Of a stretch of DNA of 64,000 nt, positions 54,765-64,000 are shown one piece after another. The notes beneath the pieces were generated by a model. The model saw only the letters and a program-made list of their open reading frames with translations, searched no databases and was not told the DNA's origin. Source of the DNA: Fonsecaea monophora (taxonomy: Eukaryota; Ascomycota; Eurotiomycetes; Chaetothyriales; Herpotrichiellaceae); the NCBI RefSeq assembly GCF_001642475.1, contig NW_019173965.1:219762-283761 (forward strand). The letters are read 5' to 3'. Both the position numbers and the translations under genes were made by a program. Numbering within the stretch: the first letter of the stretch is position 1; each line of letters starts with the position of its first letter.

Positions 54765-55706
54765 ATGCCGGCCCAACCCAAGATTCACTTGGTCCGTCAC
54801 GCTCAAGGCTTCCACAACCTGGGCGCTGAATTCCACTCTCTTCATGACCCCCATCTCACGCCTCTGGGAGAATCGCAATGCGCCAACCTCCGAGAACGGC
54901 ACTGGTCTCCCGAACGTCAGCAGTCACTCTCGCTGATTACCGCATCGCCCCTCAAGAGAACCCTCCACACTGCTTTACTCACCTTCTTGCCAGCCCTGAC
55001 AGCCGACGCCAAGTGCAAGCCTACCATTCTCGCGGTTCCCGATGCCCAAGAAACCTCCGATTGTCCCTGTGACACAGGCTCCGACGTCAGTGTCCTGCAA
55101 ACTTTCTGCGCCGAGCAGAAGTGGCCCGTCGACCTTTCGCTTGTGACAGAGTCATGGAACGTCAAAACACTAAACGGCCGCTACTCTCCGTCAAGCGAGG
55201 CTATCCAAGCCCGTGCAAGAGACTGCCGCCGTCTGCTCCGCCAAAAGGCTCGCGAATTGGTAGAGAGTGGAGACGACAACGTCGAGATCGCCCTGGTGAC
55301 GCACGGTGGCTATCTTCACTACCTCACAGACGACTGGGAAGACGCCACCAAGCTGTTTGGTACTGGCTGGGAGAACACCGAATACCGCACGTACCACTTT
55401 GAGCACGCTTTCGACTCGGACTCAGACGAGGAGGCGTTCTTGATGGAGACAATGGAGAGCCGGAAACGCAGAGGCCTAGAACACCCGATGTTGGACCACG
55501 GCAAGCAAAAGGAACTGTTTCAGAAAATGGTGCAAGGCTGGGAGGGACAGGGGCTGCAGAATCCGAGCAAACTGTCTTCTGTGGGAGATGAAGAGATCAT
55601 CGAGGAGCAGGAGAAGTCTGGCCAAGACCCGGCGGATGCAGAGAGACATGTCGCAATTGCGGATGAAGTGCAACCTCAACCTGCCAGCGTGCAAGTTATG
55701 GCTTAA
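54765..55706 (+). CDS. Histidine phosphatase / phosphoglycerate-mutase-like protein
   Basis: A single exon of 313 residues from ATG 54765. The catalytic RHG motif appears as RHA: HLVRHAQGFHN with the phospho-acceptor His12. Further support: HDPHLTPLGESQC, SPLKRTLHTAL (supporting Arg) and the second catalytic histidine in VTHGGYLHYL at about 180. The family removes phosphate through a phosphohistidine intermediate. The fungal branch containing yeast Pmu1 and similar proteins has this RHAxGxHN form and acts on small phosphorylated metabolites; it is not glycolytic mutase. The C-terminal 70 residues are acidic and helical, beyond the usual fold. Cytosolic, as no signal is seen. It converges on the sphingomyelinase-like gene. 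Confidence 0.9.
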   Translation: MPAQPKIHLVRHAQGFHNLGAEFHSLHDPHLTPLGESQCANLRERHWSPERQQSLSLITASPLKRTLHTALLTFLPALTADAKCKPTILAVPDAQETSDCPCDTGSDVSVLQTFCAEQKWPVDLSLVTESWNVKTLNGRYSPSSEAIQARARDCRRLLRQKARELVESGDDNVEIALVTHGGYLHYLTDDWEDATKLFGTGWENTEYRTYHFEHAFDSDSDEEAFLMETMESRKRRGLEHPMLDHGKQKELFQKMVQGWEGQGLQNPSKLSSVGDEEIIEEQEKSGQDPADAERHVAIADEVQPQPASVQVMA

Positions 55707-56804
55707 GATCTGCCGCACACCGCACAGGGGTATTATTGTACGGTGGAGGATTGCTCAACAGAAAGTGGAGGTGTGCCTTGTTACCCGATATTCGGGACAT
55801 TCGACGGAACACGACTTGGATTAGATTCATGGCGGCACACTCCAACAGAGAGAAGGAAAGAACGGAGAAAGGAGACTACCCGGATCGATCTTTTGGGCAG
55901 GATTCTCTCTTCCTCTCTTATCCCTTGGATCCTCACTCGCTTCTGCCGGGATCATGACCTGGCGTTGCACAAGAGTACAGGGACGGGCAACAATGGAAGG
56001 GATGGGATGTTATCGATTATCCATTATCGAATACCCAGCCTTCTCGTGCTGGTTTGGAAAGCATGGCGATTTGGGGGCTGGATTGAGATTGGGATGGGAT
56101 TGCATTCATCATCGCTAGAATAGACTTTGAACACCGCCCATAGAGCATAGACCTCACTCGGTTCAGCTCAGCTCAGCTCATCTGAGCTGCAGTAGAACGT
56201 TTGAACGCTAGAACATTAGAACAATGAATGAATGAACGGGAGAGATTTATGGACGATGTAGATTCGACTGGAGCTCGACTCGAGCCGATCTTCATGAACA
56301 AGAGGAACAGGGACAGGAAGAGACAGAGTCAGAGGTCAGAGGCAGAGACAGTCACAGTCAAGCACGCCAACACCAACACTTATAAACGCTTGTATTATTG
56401 TCATCATCACCATCACCATCGTATCAATATCCGGATACCCAGTCCAAACTCAAAGTCTATCTACTTGTCCCGCACTCGAAGGCTTTCTGCCCCATGGCCT
56501 ATACTCACTTTTTCTGCCTTGCCTTCTTTTCTCGCCCTGGTCCTTGTCCTTATCCTCGTCGCTGCCCCTACCTCTGTCCTTGCTCTTGGGTATATCTTTC
56601 GTATCTTTTCTGTATATAGTTATGTATAGATATAAACTCTCGTATCTCCTCTCGCGCAAGCCCTGTCTCCTTTGTCAGCGTATCACCTGCCTACCTACAA
56701 ACCTGTCCTGTCCTGTCCTGCCCATCTCTCCTCCTACCTCTTCAATCTACCCACCCACCCGCCTACCACCTCATTCTACCTCCGGACCCGGGCTTTTGTT
56801 GAGG
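55707..56804. other. Convergent 3' region, phosphatase and sphingomyelinase-like genes
   Basis: About 1.1 kb between converging stops. It holds AGCTC repeats and a 7-bp-stem hairpin at 56174-56189, and CT/TC-rich low-complexity sequence near 56500-56760. The frames visible (up to 154 codons) are low-complexity, and I do not call a gene. Confidence 0.55.
56174..56189. repeat. Inverted repeat (7-bp stem, 2-nt loop)
   Basis: CAGCTCA and TGAGCTG separated by TC, next to tandem AGCTC units at 56165-56179. The loop is too short for a stable RNA hairpin in strict form, but the inverted symmetry is exact. Confidence 0.8.
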
Positions 56805-59288
56805 TCAGCGCACACCAAACTCCCTCTCCCGCATCGACCGTGCACCTCCACCGCCGTCACCGTCGCCATACTTCCTCTTACACAGCACGCCCAAGTGCCC
56901 ACTCCCCGCGCGCAAAAAACACACCTTTTGCGCCGGGTTGCCGTCGCCGCTGACGCGGCGGTCCGGGTGGGAACTCGATTTGGATTCGTGGCGTTCGTAG
57001 AGCTGTAGGAGCGGGGATGCGGTGTCGCTATCCCCGTCATCGTCGTGACAACGTGAGGGAGATGATGATGATGAGTCGTTGAGCATCTTCTCCGTGACGA
57101 GGTGCCAAAATGTCGCGTTCAGGGGGTATGAGGCCGGCCAGGAAATTCCCCTTCCCTTTCCTCTCCCCGTCCCCTTCTCCTGTCCTTCTACGTCATCACC
57201 GCCTTCGTCGTCGTCCTCCTCGATCTCGGGGATCGAATACACCTCTCGCGTATCGTACTCGAATTCCCAAACCGGCGTGGTCCACCTGAGGCTGTTGGAC
57301 ATGTTTGCAAAGTACGTCTGGGCGCCCATGACGGAAAAGGTCGCCGCGTCGACTTGATAGACGCGATAGCCCGAGTTGAGGCCCGTCAGGGGCGTGATTG
57401 ACGGGCCAATGTGGCCGATCTGGAGCGGCTTGGTGAAGTCGACCTGCGTCGTGTCGCGGAGGGTCTTGGAGTCGGAATTCGAGGGCGTGACGAGCGACGA
57501 AGGCAGATAGTCGTAGAATATCTGCACTTGGTCTTGGTGGGTGTGTCTGTATATACATAAGAGAAGTGAGCTGTCGGTTCCACGTTGACGTTTTCAGACA
57601 GACAGACAGAGGAACACACACAGAGAGAGAAAGGGAGAGAGAGGCAGACAGCTAGTCAGGGAAAGGGAGGGAGGGAATACTACGTCGTATCGTGACATGA
57701 TCTGACAAGGCCTTGGGCAAACTCACCCGAAAAACACCGCCGCAATCGTCGCCGGCGAGAAACGCCTCACGATCGAGTAAAACAGGGCCGTGGGATTCGG
57801 CATGCCCGCGGAGCCGTCGTACCCCGAGAGCACATGGGCGATGATCCACGCGCGCTGACCCTTCCGCTCGCACGCCGATAGCTCGTCAGCCACCCACTTG
57901 AGCACCCCGCTCGGATCCGGGTCCGTCACGTTCCAATAGTTGAAGATGTTCTCCTTGTACCAGAAGTCGGAGTTTATCGAGATAATCCGCAGGCCTTGCG
58001 TCGTGGTGGTCGCGTACGCGCCAAAGTGCGTGGCGGCGAACTCGGCCTCGGAGTCGTTGAGCCACGCGTGGCCGGAGGGGGACCACAGCGACGCGACGAG
58101 GTCGTAGTTCCACTGCAGGGCGTTGCTGCTCCGGTTGGTCGGGTCCGGGTCCATGCTGTGCGGCGTGTTGAACCCCACGGGCAGCGTGTCGTGGTTCCCC
58201 AGCGCCGTGTACACGGGGATCCTGTCGCCCAGCAGGCGCTTGAAGACCTTGAACGTCACCTCCTCCTCATACGCCACGTAGTCGCGAGACAGCAAGTCCT
58301 CGGGGTCGTGCGAGACGATGTCGCCCGTGAAAATACTGAAGAAGAGCTCTTCCATGTCGACAAATTTGGGCATCTCGACGAGTGCCGACAAGGCCAAATC
58401 GGCGGGCGAGTCGCACAGGAACGACCCGAATCGCGACGCCGGGATGGACGCGTTGTGCGTATCGGTAGACAGTTCCTCGTTCACAGAATACGGTCGGCAG
58501 CACATGTAGTTGGAACAATTGCTTTCGGACCCAATGTCGTAGCGCGGGTCCAGGTGCCAGTCGGAGAGATGGAGGACGTTGAAAGTCCGACCAGAAGGCT
58601 CGGGGGCCACGTTCGCCGAGTCTGGCTTGGGGTCAAAGTACAAGTCCTCGTCGATCAGGACCGGAGGTTGTTGCTCACAGAACTCGTAGTTGATGGCGCA
58701 CCAGTGATGCATGTCGCCCGTGGCCAAGGTCATTTTGGAAAACAGCTGCGCCATATACGGACCGTAGCCGGCGCCGGCCTCGCCCCTAAAATGCGACTCG
58801 CAAGACGCCGCGCGCAGCTGTGCCTTGAACTCCGGCACAGCATTGCACGCCCTCACGAGCACGTTTGTAAAGACGGCCACTGGCTGACTGACGGCCGCGA
58901 CGTGGAGCACCTGGCCCGCGGCAATGCATTTCGAGCAGTTGTCCGGGTAATACGAGGTGTGCAGGATGGAGAGCAGCTCGTTCAGGATTGACTCCTCGAC
59001 GGCCGCCTCGCCCAGCGGGGTGATGGCCTCTGGCAATGGCGACCCCTTGTCGTACGCAGGGACCGGCCCTGAGCCGTTGTAGTAGAGCTTGATGACATCC
59101 TCGGCGATGATATTGGTCAGTTTGGGGTTCAGTGCCTCAGGAGAGCCAGCCAGGGGCGCTTGAGCCGAGGCCGGGGAGGTTGCAAAGGCTGCTGTGACGA
59201 GGGAAGTATGTTTGAGGATGGCCCAGTAGCCCCAAAGAGCGCCGACGAAGGAGAAGAGCATGAACAGAGGCGACAATCTCGTCGACAT
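56805..59288 (-). CDS. Acid-sphingomyelinase-like metallophosphodiesterase
   Basis: Exons 59288-57727 and 57546-56805 give about 767 residues. Splicing (intron 57726-57547, GTGAGT...CAG) rebuilds the motif FFGHTHQD, the final metal-binding histidines. Residues about 10-27 are one hydrophobic segment: a signal peptide or signal anchor. A saposin-like region with cysteines follows (CSKCIAAG, CNAVPEF, CESHFRG). The calcineurin-like catalytic domain has DWHLD at about 243-247, FTGDIVSHD, GNHD and the IIAHVLSGYDG histidine, so the metal ligands appear complete. Such enzymes hydrolyse sphingomyelin or other phosphodiesters at acid pH in the secretory or vacuolar route; fungi lack sphingomyelin, so the natural substrate is open. 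An acidic and Gly-Arg-rich insert (EIEEDDDEGGDDVEGQEKGT) sits in the C-terminal domain. The very C-terminal Ser/Gly/basic residues could be read differently if another intron exists. Confidence 0.9.
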
Positions 59289-60496
59289 GTGCAGGGCTGG
59301 TGGACAAGACTTGGTGGCTGGGTCTCTCGGTTGTTATCGTGACAATAGCCTGTAAAGACAGGTCCAGCGAGAGGCCATTCGAATAGAGTCAGTCATGCGG
59401 GTCGACAGCGGGACGGGTGTTGTACTGTAAGAAGATGTTGAATGGTCAGACGGGTTTGGACGTCGATGTTGGAGGTTCGACGAATGCGACGGATACGATG
59501 AATACGATGAAGTCATATCGGGATCCATCTCCGAACCGCCGACATTTGACCCACAACTACAACTTCATACATGCAAGAAGACATACTGGGTATATATGCT
59601 CTTTGACTACTCTTACATTATAAAAAGAACTAAGACATATACTGGGGGTGAATTGTAAAATGTAGACTGTAGCTAATAGTCTGGTCACATTTTTGAAGCA
59701 TTCAGTAATGTATCGTGTAGCCTTGCATCGCATCTGCGTGTTGACTGGGGTCAGTATGTAGGCATATGTACCGAGTATATAGCTAGCTGTATGTACACGA
59801 ATCCCAGGTTCCCATTCTCCATTTCCCATCCTCTCCTCATACCATTCGAGGAGCGATTCCCATAAATCCATACCAAACATCGCGTGGCATAACATCACGT
59901 ACCAAAACATCGCAAAGCAGAGACATAAAATCTTTTTTGATCGACTTTTGTCGCCACCCATGCCCGAAAACCAGGAGCAAGAAAACAGACAGATGACCGC
60001 CCTCAAATCCCTCGTCGAGACCACGGCACCTGTTTTCCCTTGGTGCCGATCAGTGATCAAGAACCATGGCAGAGCTCAGAGAGCAGCGCAGATACCTCCA
60101 ATTTCCCAGAAAGCAAGACAAAAACAATATCGCTCACGATAGCCGACCCAGGTCCTCGGTTGTAGTTGGAGGACACGCAGTGGGAGGGGGGGACGCAGAA
60201 ACACCCCTCCCAGTATCTGCGGGAATAAGCAAAGACACAGAAAACAAATATGCCGCCCAGGATATGCTCGTGGTGTCGAAAAGGGAAAAAATGCAGCCGA
60301 AACCAATGCTGGGCCAGATGGGAGGGCCGTCTTTCCATCGCCCTTGGGCTTCCAGTCAAGGGGTGTTTTGGCTGATACATAACCCCCAGGTTATTCCTTC
60401 TTGGCTCGAGAGACGTGGAATAGAAGAGAGGACCACACCATTCTTCGTGGATTCCTTCTTCTCGTTTCCTGCATTTTTGGTGAATCTCTTCCACGC
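59289..60496. other. Intergenic region upstream of the sphingomyelinase-like gene
   Basis: About 1.2 kb holding the promoter of the sphingomyelinase-like gene and the 3' end of the 60.5-62.1 kb gene. The minus-strand frame 59557-60060 (167 codons) has no domain and an atypical composition; I do not support it. Confidence 0.55.
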
Positions 60497-62068
60497 TCAA
60501 TGTCCAAAGCTCCCGATCCAGCTCCCACTGGGTCTCACAATGTCAATGGGGACGCTCCCCACCTGGAGGGATGGACTGAGTCCCAGTCCTTTCTCACCAC
60601 CGTCGGCGCCATCTCGGCCGACCTTCTCGCTGAGGTCCTCATCGACCTCGAGATCAAACGCCTCAGCTGGTTTCCCATCTCTCAAAGCTGGGCTCGCGAG
60701 CTCTTCGTCGAGCTCGAAAAATCCAACCCCGCTGCCACCATCCGCGGCACCAATAAGGCCGCCGGAAAACCCAGACTCGTCGGGGGAAGAGATCAGGTGT
60801 GGAAGCTGCAAGGGTCCCAGCGAGGGTGGATTTCCATCAAAGGCTGGGGAGGCCGAGGACGTTGGGTTAGGACTCGCCAATGGTGAAGGGATAGGCGAGA
60901 TGAATCGACCTCCTCGCCCTCTTCCTCGACGTCTGTCTTTCACGCTCAATAGTGTGGGACTCCCCTTGTCCCTCGCCTCACCAATTTCTTCGCGAACATG
61001 CTCGTCCTCCAAGCCCTGCTGTGCGGGTTCACCGTTCGGATCTTTCTCAGCCTCCAACTCTGGACTAGGCCCTTCTTCGTAGCTGCTACTTGGGTCGACG
61101 ACTTTGAGATCCGCCAGCTGGAACATGACATGCTTCCTTCTCCTTCCTCCCCCACTGGCACTCCTCAAGGCACTGGGGAGGCTTGCACTCGGCAAAATGG
61201 ACGTGGACTGGGCACGCTTGGTTGCAACCACGGACGGCGAGACCGGCTGCGGAGGCAATGACTGAGATGATCGGGTCTGTTGTTTCAATACATTTTCCGC
61301 GCGTTCTTTGGACTCCGCATCCAATTGAAACCGTTTCGTCTCCTCTTCCTCAGACGTCAAGGGTTGCGGACTCTTCACGATCGGAGTACGATCGCGCGAA
61401 TCCAGAAGAGGCAGATACATGGGCGTGAACACCCCAGCGAAGGGATCGGACCGATCTTTCAAAGGCGTCGGAGTGGACGCAGGTGGAGAATGGCTCCTTC
61501 GCCGTGCAGGCGGCGGCGGCGTGGTCAGCCGTACCACGGCGTCTGTGGGAGAGCGTGATCTTGCACGAGTCAAGATCGTAGGCGTTGGGGGCGTCCCCAG
61601 CGTATGCAACGGCGGGGTGGTTTCTCCCGCAATATTCAATTTCTCCAGGGACAGAGTCGGGCCGCTCAGCGGGGGCGGTTTCTTGATGACCTTGTCACCC
61701 ACCACCCCGTCTCTTCTCGCTTTGTGGGCCGACCAGCCATTTACAGAGCCGTTCTGGGTCGAAGCCAGTAGATTCAGAGCAGACGTGGGCGTCGAGGCTG
61801 TCATCGAAGCCTTTGTGGGCGTGCCATCGGAAGCACTGTTGGCCCCGACCCGCGACCTCTTCTTATTGACCCACAACTGCTTCTCGAACTCGCGAAACTC
61901 CCGGTCCTTTGCAGCCTTGAACCTGGCCACTTCCTCGTCCAACTGCCTCCTCTTCTGGTCGAGGGCATCGAGAAGTTCCGAATCAGAATCGCTAGTGTTG
62001 TCGGGCGAAGGGAGGGCGTTGGGCGGAATGCCGTTGATGCATCTCAGTTGCGCCGAGTTTCTATACAT
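60497..62068 (-). CDS. Disordered fungal protein of unknown function with KHVMF motif
   Basis: A single exon of 523 residues from ATG 62068. I do not recognise a family name. An N-terminal charged helix at about 35-70 (LLDALDQKRRQLDEEVARFK, then EFREFEKQLW) looks like a coiled coil; then come Pro/Ser/Thr-rich stretches, a short conserved-looking block DPFAGVFTPMYLPLLDSRDR at about 208-227, a basic patch with KHVMFQLADLKVVDPSSSYE at about 312-331, acidic segments and a hydrophobic-ended tail. KHVMF fits the RVxF-type PP1-docking consensus [RK]-x-[VI]-x-[FW]. No signal peptide or membrane span. The Pro-directed Ser/Thr sites (many SP and TP) suggest a phosphorylated regulator, an inference from composition. 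The GC-rich coding sequence produces long antisense frames that should be ignored. Confidence 0.7.
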   Translation of the reverse strand: MYRNSAQLRCINGIPPNALPSPDNTSDSDSELLDALDQKRRQLDEEVARFKAAKDREFREFEKQLWVNKKRSRVGANSASDGTPTKASMTASTPTSALNLLASTQNGSVNGWSAHKARRDGVVGDKVIKKPPPLSGPTLSLEKLNIAGETTPPLHTLGTPPTPTILTRARSRSPTDAVVRLTTPPPPARRRSHSPPASTPTPLKDRSDPFAGVFTPMYLPLLDSRDRTPIVKSPQPLTSEEEETKRFQLDAESKERAENVLKQQTRSSQSLPPQPVSPSVVATKRAQSTSILPSASLPSALRSASGGGRRRKHVMFQLADLKVVDPSSSYEEGPSPELEAEKDPNGEPAQQGLEDEHVREEIGEARDKGSPTLLSVKDRRRGRGRGGRFISPIPSPLASPNPTSSASPAFDGNPPSLGPLQLPHLISSPDESGFSGGLIGAADGGSGVGFFELDEELASPALRDGKPAEAFDLEVDEDLSEKVGRDGADGGEKGLGLSPSLQVGSVPIDIVRPSGSWIGSFGH

Positions 62069-63282
62069 GGTAAAAAAAGAAATTCCTCCTCTCGTCTCCT
62101 GTCTTTTATGCGTCGTGTTACGCCCCCGACAACAAGTCCTAGGTGATCAAAAGTGCCAGCATACAGAGACCAGGTCACCGGGACGGGAGGGAAAACAACT
62201 GGGAACACATGAATGCAAATCCGGGGAGGTTTTCTCAAATCCTAGAGTTCGGCGAAAGGGCTCTCCAACGAGACAAAGCTGAGGTGAAACGGGACGGTTT
62301 GGAATTTCGCGAGGAAACTTGTCACCCTCGTGTGCGCGTCCGTGTGGTTGTCTTCTCGAGTGAATGGTCAGGCAAACACTGGAAAAAAAGAGGGGCACCC
62401 GTTTTTTTTGTCAGAGATGCGGTTGGTGGCGGGTTTAGACGGAGACGGGCGGACGGAGAGGTGCCAGGATCATCGACTTCGACAGGGCCTGCGTTTTGCC
62501 TGTGCGTGTGAGTGTGAGAGCGAGTGTGTGCGTGGAAAAATTGGAAGTTATGGAGAAGGTCGCAGGGGTGAAGTCGGTGAGGGCGAGGGAGGGCGTCGTA
62601 ATGAAGGCGGTAATGGAGTTTTCGTCCAGGGTGACACGTCAAGAGGACCTTGGGAGGGTTTTGTCTCACACATGGGACATGTGCAATCCTAAGACTGGGG
62701 ACCAAAGAAAAAGCTTGTCGGGAGTTGTAGTTGGTAGATTGCTTAGAGGGGACGAGGCGAGGAGGTCACGGAGGAACGGTTTTGCGGGATTGAGTTCGAT
62801 TTCGGAAATCAAGGGCTTATCCCAGGTTTAATCCATCCAGGTCGCCGACAATTCGGGAATGTAAATATCTGTGTGGGATGGCAAGATGGGTAAAGAAGTC
62901 ACCCAAGAGAAGCCACTCGAGACTAGAGGCTAGACGGAGGAGGGGTGGGTGGGAGGACAAAAGGGCCTTTTTTTTTTGGCTGGTCGGAAACTCCTGCTTT
63001 GGAAAGAGTCAAAAAATGATGCACCCCACTTTTTTGTCGTGGACGATACTGACCGAGTAAGTAGCCGAGCGAGATGATAAATGATAAAATATTGGGGGTG
63101 GACAGCGAGCGAGCGAGCGAGAGTGGGAGGAGGCAGGGATGGATCGAGAGCGTGGGCGTGGGAGGGGAAAAAGAAGCGACGAGGGCGAGGCGCACCAACG
63201 TGGGCGTGGGTGTTGTGTGGCCCTTGCTTGTGGTCAGCTCTAGGGGGGGAAGAAGGATCAAATAACTATTTCTGAGCCTCTA

Positions 63283-63311
63283 GGGGGGAGAGGGATGGGG
63301 GGAGAAGGGGG
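63283..63311 (+). other. Predicted G-quadruplex motif
   Basis: Four runs of at least three G (6, 3, 6 and 5) with loops of 3, 2 and 4 bases, on the plus strand. This satisfies the usual four-run, loops 1-7 rule. Whether it folds in the cell is unknown. Confidence 0.7.
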
Positions 63312-63348
63312 AACAATTGGACGGGTACAAGTACTTATTAAGGACGAC

Positions 63349-63566
63349 TACGAGGTTACAAGTACTGCTCGGTACTACCCATCAAAAGGGCCATGCATGC
63401 ATTCATTGCATTGACAATCTCCAAACACCCACGGACAAGGGAGGGTGACTCGGTACCTCGGGAAGAAAAGAAGAAGAAAAATCACACCATTCATGGGATC
63501 AATGGAGTAGCGCAGGCTGAGTCAGTCAGTCAGTGCCTATACAAATCAAGTACGAGGTTACAAGTA
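63349..63566. repeat. Dispersed 16-bp direct repeat
   Basis: TACGAGGTTACAAGTA occurs at 63349-63364 and again at 63551-63566, exact and in the same orientation, 202 bases apart. The space between contains no open frame of note. Confidence 0.8.
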
Positions 63567-64000
63567 GGTGGTTGATTGACATATTGTGCTCTTACTAGAG
63601 GGCCGCTCCCAGCCTGCAATGATGTAAGACAAAGGAATATCTACCAGAAAGGACAATAGCCTAAAACATTGGAAACAATGAAATGAACCTTGCAGTATCG
63701 AACGATGATAGACAAGACGAAACGATAATGATGATGAAGATCCCGGATGATATATCGATTGGAGAAATAACCCGCTGATCATTCTGGGGTCCTCGAGGGA
63801 CATGGCAAGATGGCATCCCATGAATGCCCAAACATGGGCAATTCGAACAAAGGCTTGAAAAAGGTCCAGAGAAGGAATTGGGAAATGATGCGCGATCAGA
63901 TCGATAGACGATAGACGAGGCGGGCAATTATTGGCGTTTGGGTGGTTGGGGGGTGACTCCGAGAGGGGGATGCCTTGGGTACCTACGTATGGGGTTGGGG

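Larger units (their letters stand above)
62069..64000. other. Gene-poor G-rich end of the window
   Basis: About 1.9 kb upstream of the 60.5-62.1 kb gene to the window edge. Plus-strand frames up to 122 codons show no domain. Features seen: GCGA repeats near 63104-63120, a four-run G-tract at 63283-63311 and a 16-base direct repeat at 63349 and 63551. A gene beyond 64000 may use the last part as promoter. Confidence 0.5.

Noticed and set aside
57996..58991. 331-codon plus-strand frame
   Set aside because: Antisense to the sphingomyelinase-like catalytic domain; Arg/Val-rich shadow.
59557..60060. 167-codon minus-strand frame
   Set aside because: Cys/Met-rich, no domain and no matching context; likely chance.
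60066..61082. 338-codon plus-strand frame
   Set aside because: Runs antisense through the 60.5-62.1 kb gene and has no family character.
61419..62282. 287-codon plus-strand frame
   Set aside because: Antisense to the N-terminal half of the unknown gene, no domain.

Overview
This window is nuclear genomic DNA of a filamentous ascomycete (Pezizomycotina). The reasons are the fungus-specific translation factor eEF3, fungal forms of Csf1, Src1/Heh and Pfs2, a Clr5-domain protein, short GT-AG introns (about 50-180 nt, often with a CTAAC-like branch site), one gene per transcription unit and intergenic stretches of 0.3-2.3 kb. A Eurotiomycete, perhaps Chaetothyriales (black yeasts), fits the mix of a spliced Gag-like gene, a Baeyer-Villiger monooxygenase and a copper amine oxidase, but that placement is inference. 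I found no rRNA, CRISPR array, intact transposon or convincing tRNA.

Layout. 0-13 kb: the C-terminal two thirds of the lipid-transfer protein Csf1 (cut by the window edge), a convergent MFS drug-type transporter, a glycine-zipper/SR-like protein, then a 2.2 kb gene-free stretch ending in the pyrimidine-rich leader of eEF3. 13-24 kb: eEF3, then a tandem pair of oxidative enzymes (Baeyer-Villiger-type flavoprotein, copper amine oxidase). 24-28 kb: two minus-strand genes in tandem, a stand-alone copia-Gag-like protein and a Clr5-TPR protein. 28-40 kb: housekeeping genes: Cdc37 (divergent from the mitochondrial half-ABC transporter Mdl1), DGAT1-type acyltransferase, the polyadenylation WD40 protein Pfs2, and a convergent Swd3/WDR5-like WD40 protein with an RS-rich head. 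40-48 kb: a four-helix membrane protein, a 2.3 kb gene-free island rich in TACCTA/TAGGTA motifs, the inner-nuclear-membrane protein Src1/Heh, and a conserved protein of unknown function. 49-56 kb: ribosomal proteins L10 (uL16) and L30 (eL30), a long coiled-coil protein and a histidine phosphatase. 56-64 kb: an acid-sphingomyelinase-like phosphodiesterase, an unknown protein with a possible PP1-docking motif, and a gene-poor G-rich end.

How the genes relate. Most are unrelated housekeeping genes. Three genes serve protein synthesis (eEF3, L10, L30). Csf1, DGAT1 and the sphingomyelinase-like enzyme are all lipid genes but are far apart. The monooxygenase/amine oxidase pair is the best candidate for functional linkage. 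The most unusual locus is the spliced, pol-less Gag-like gene beside a Clr5 regulator. The most testable regulatory idea is that intron retention in src1 would remove its second membrane span, echoing the two-isoform system known in budding yeast. Exon borders were set by reading splice sites and keeping the frame; no transcript data were available.
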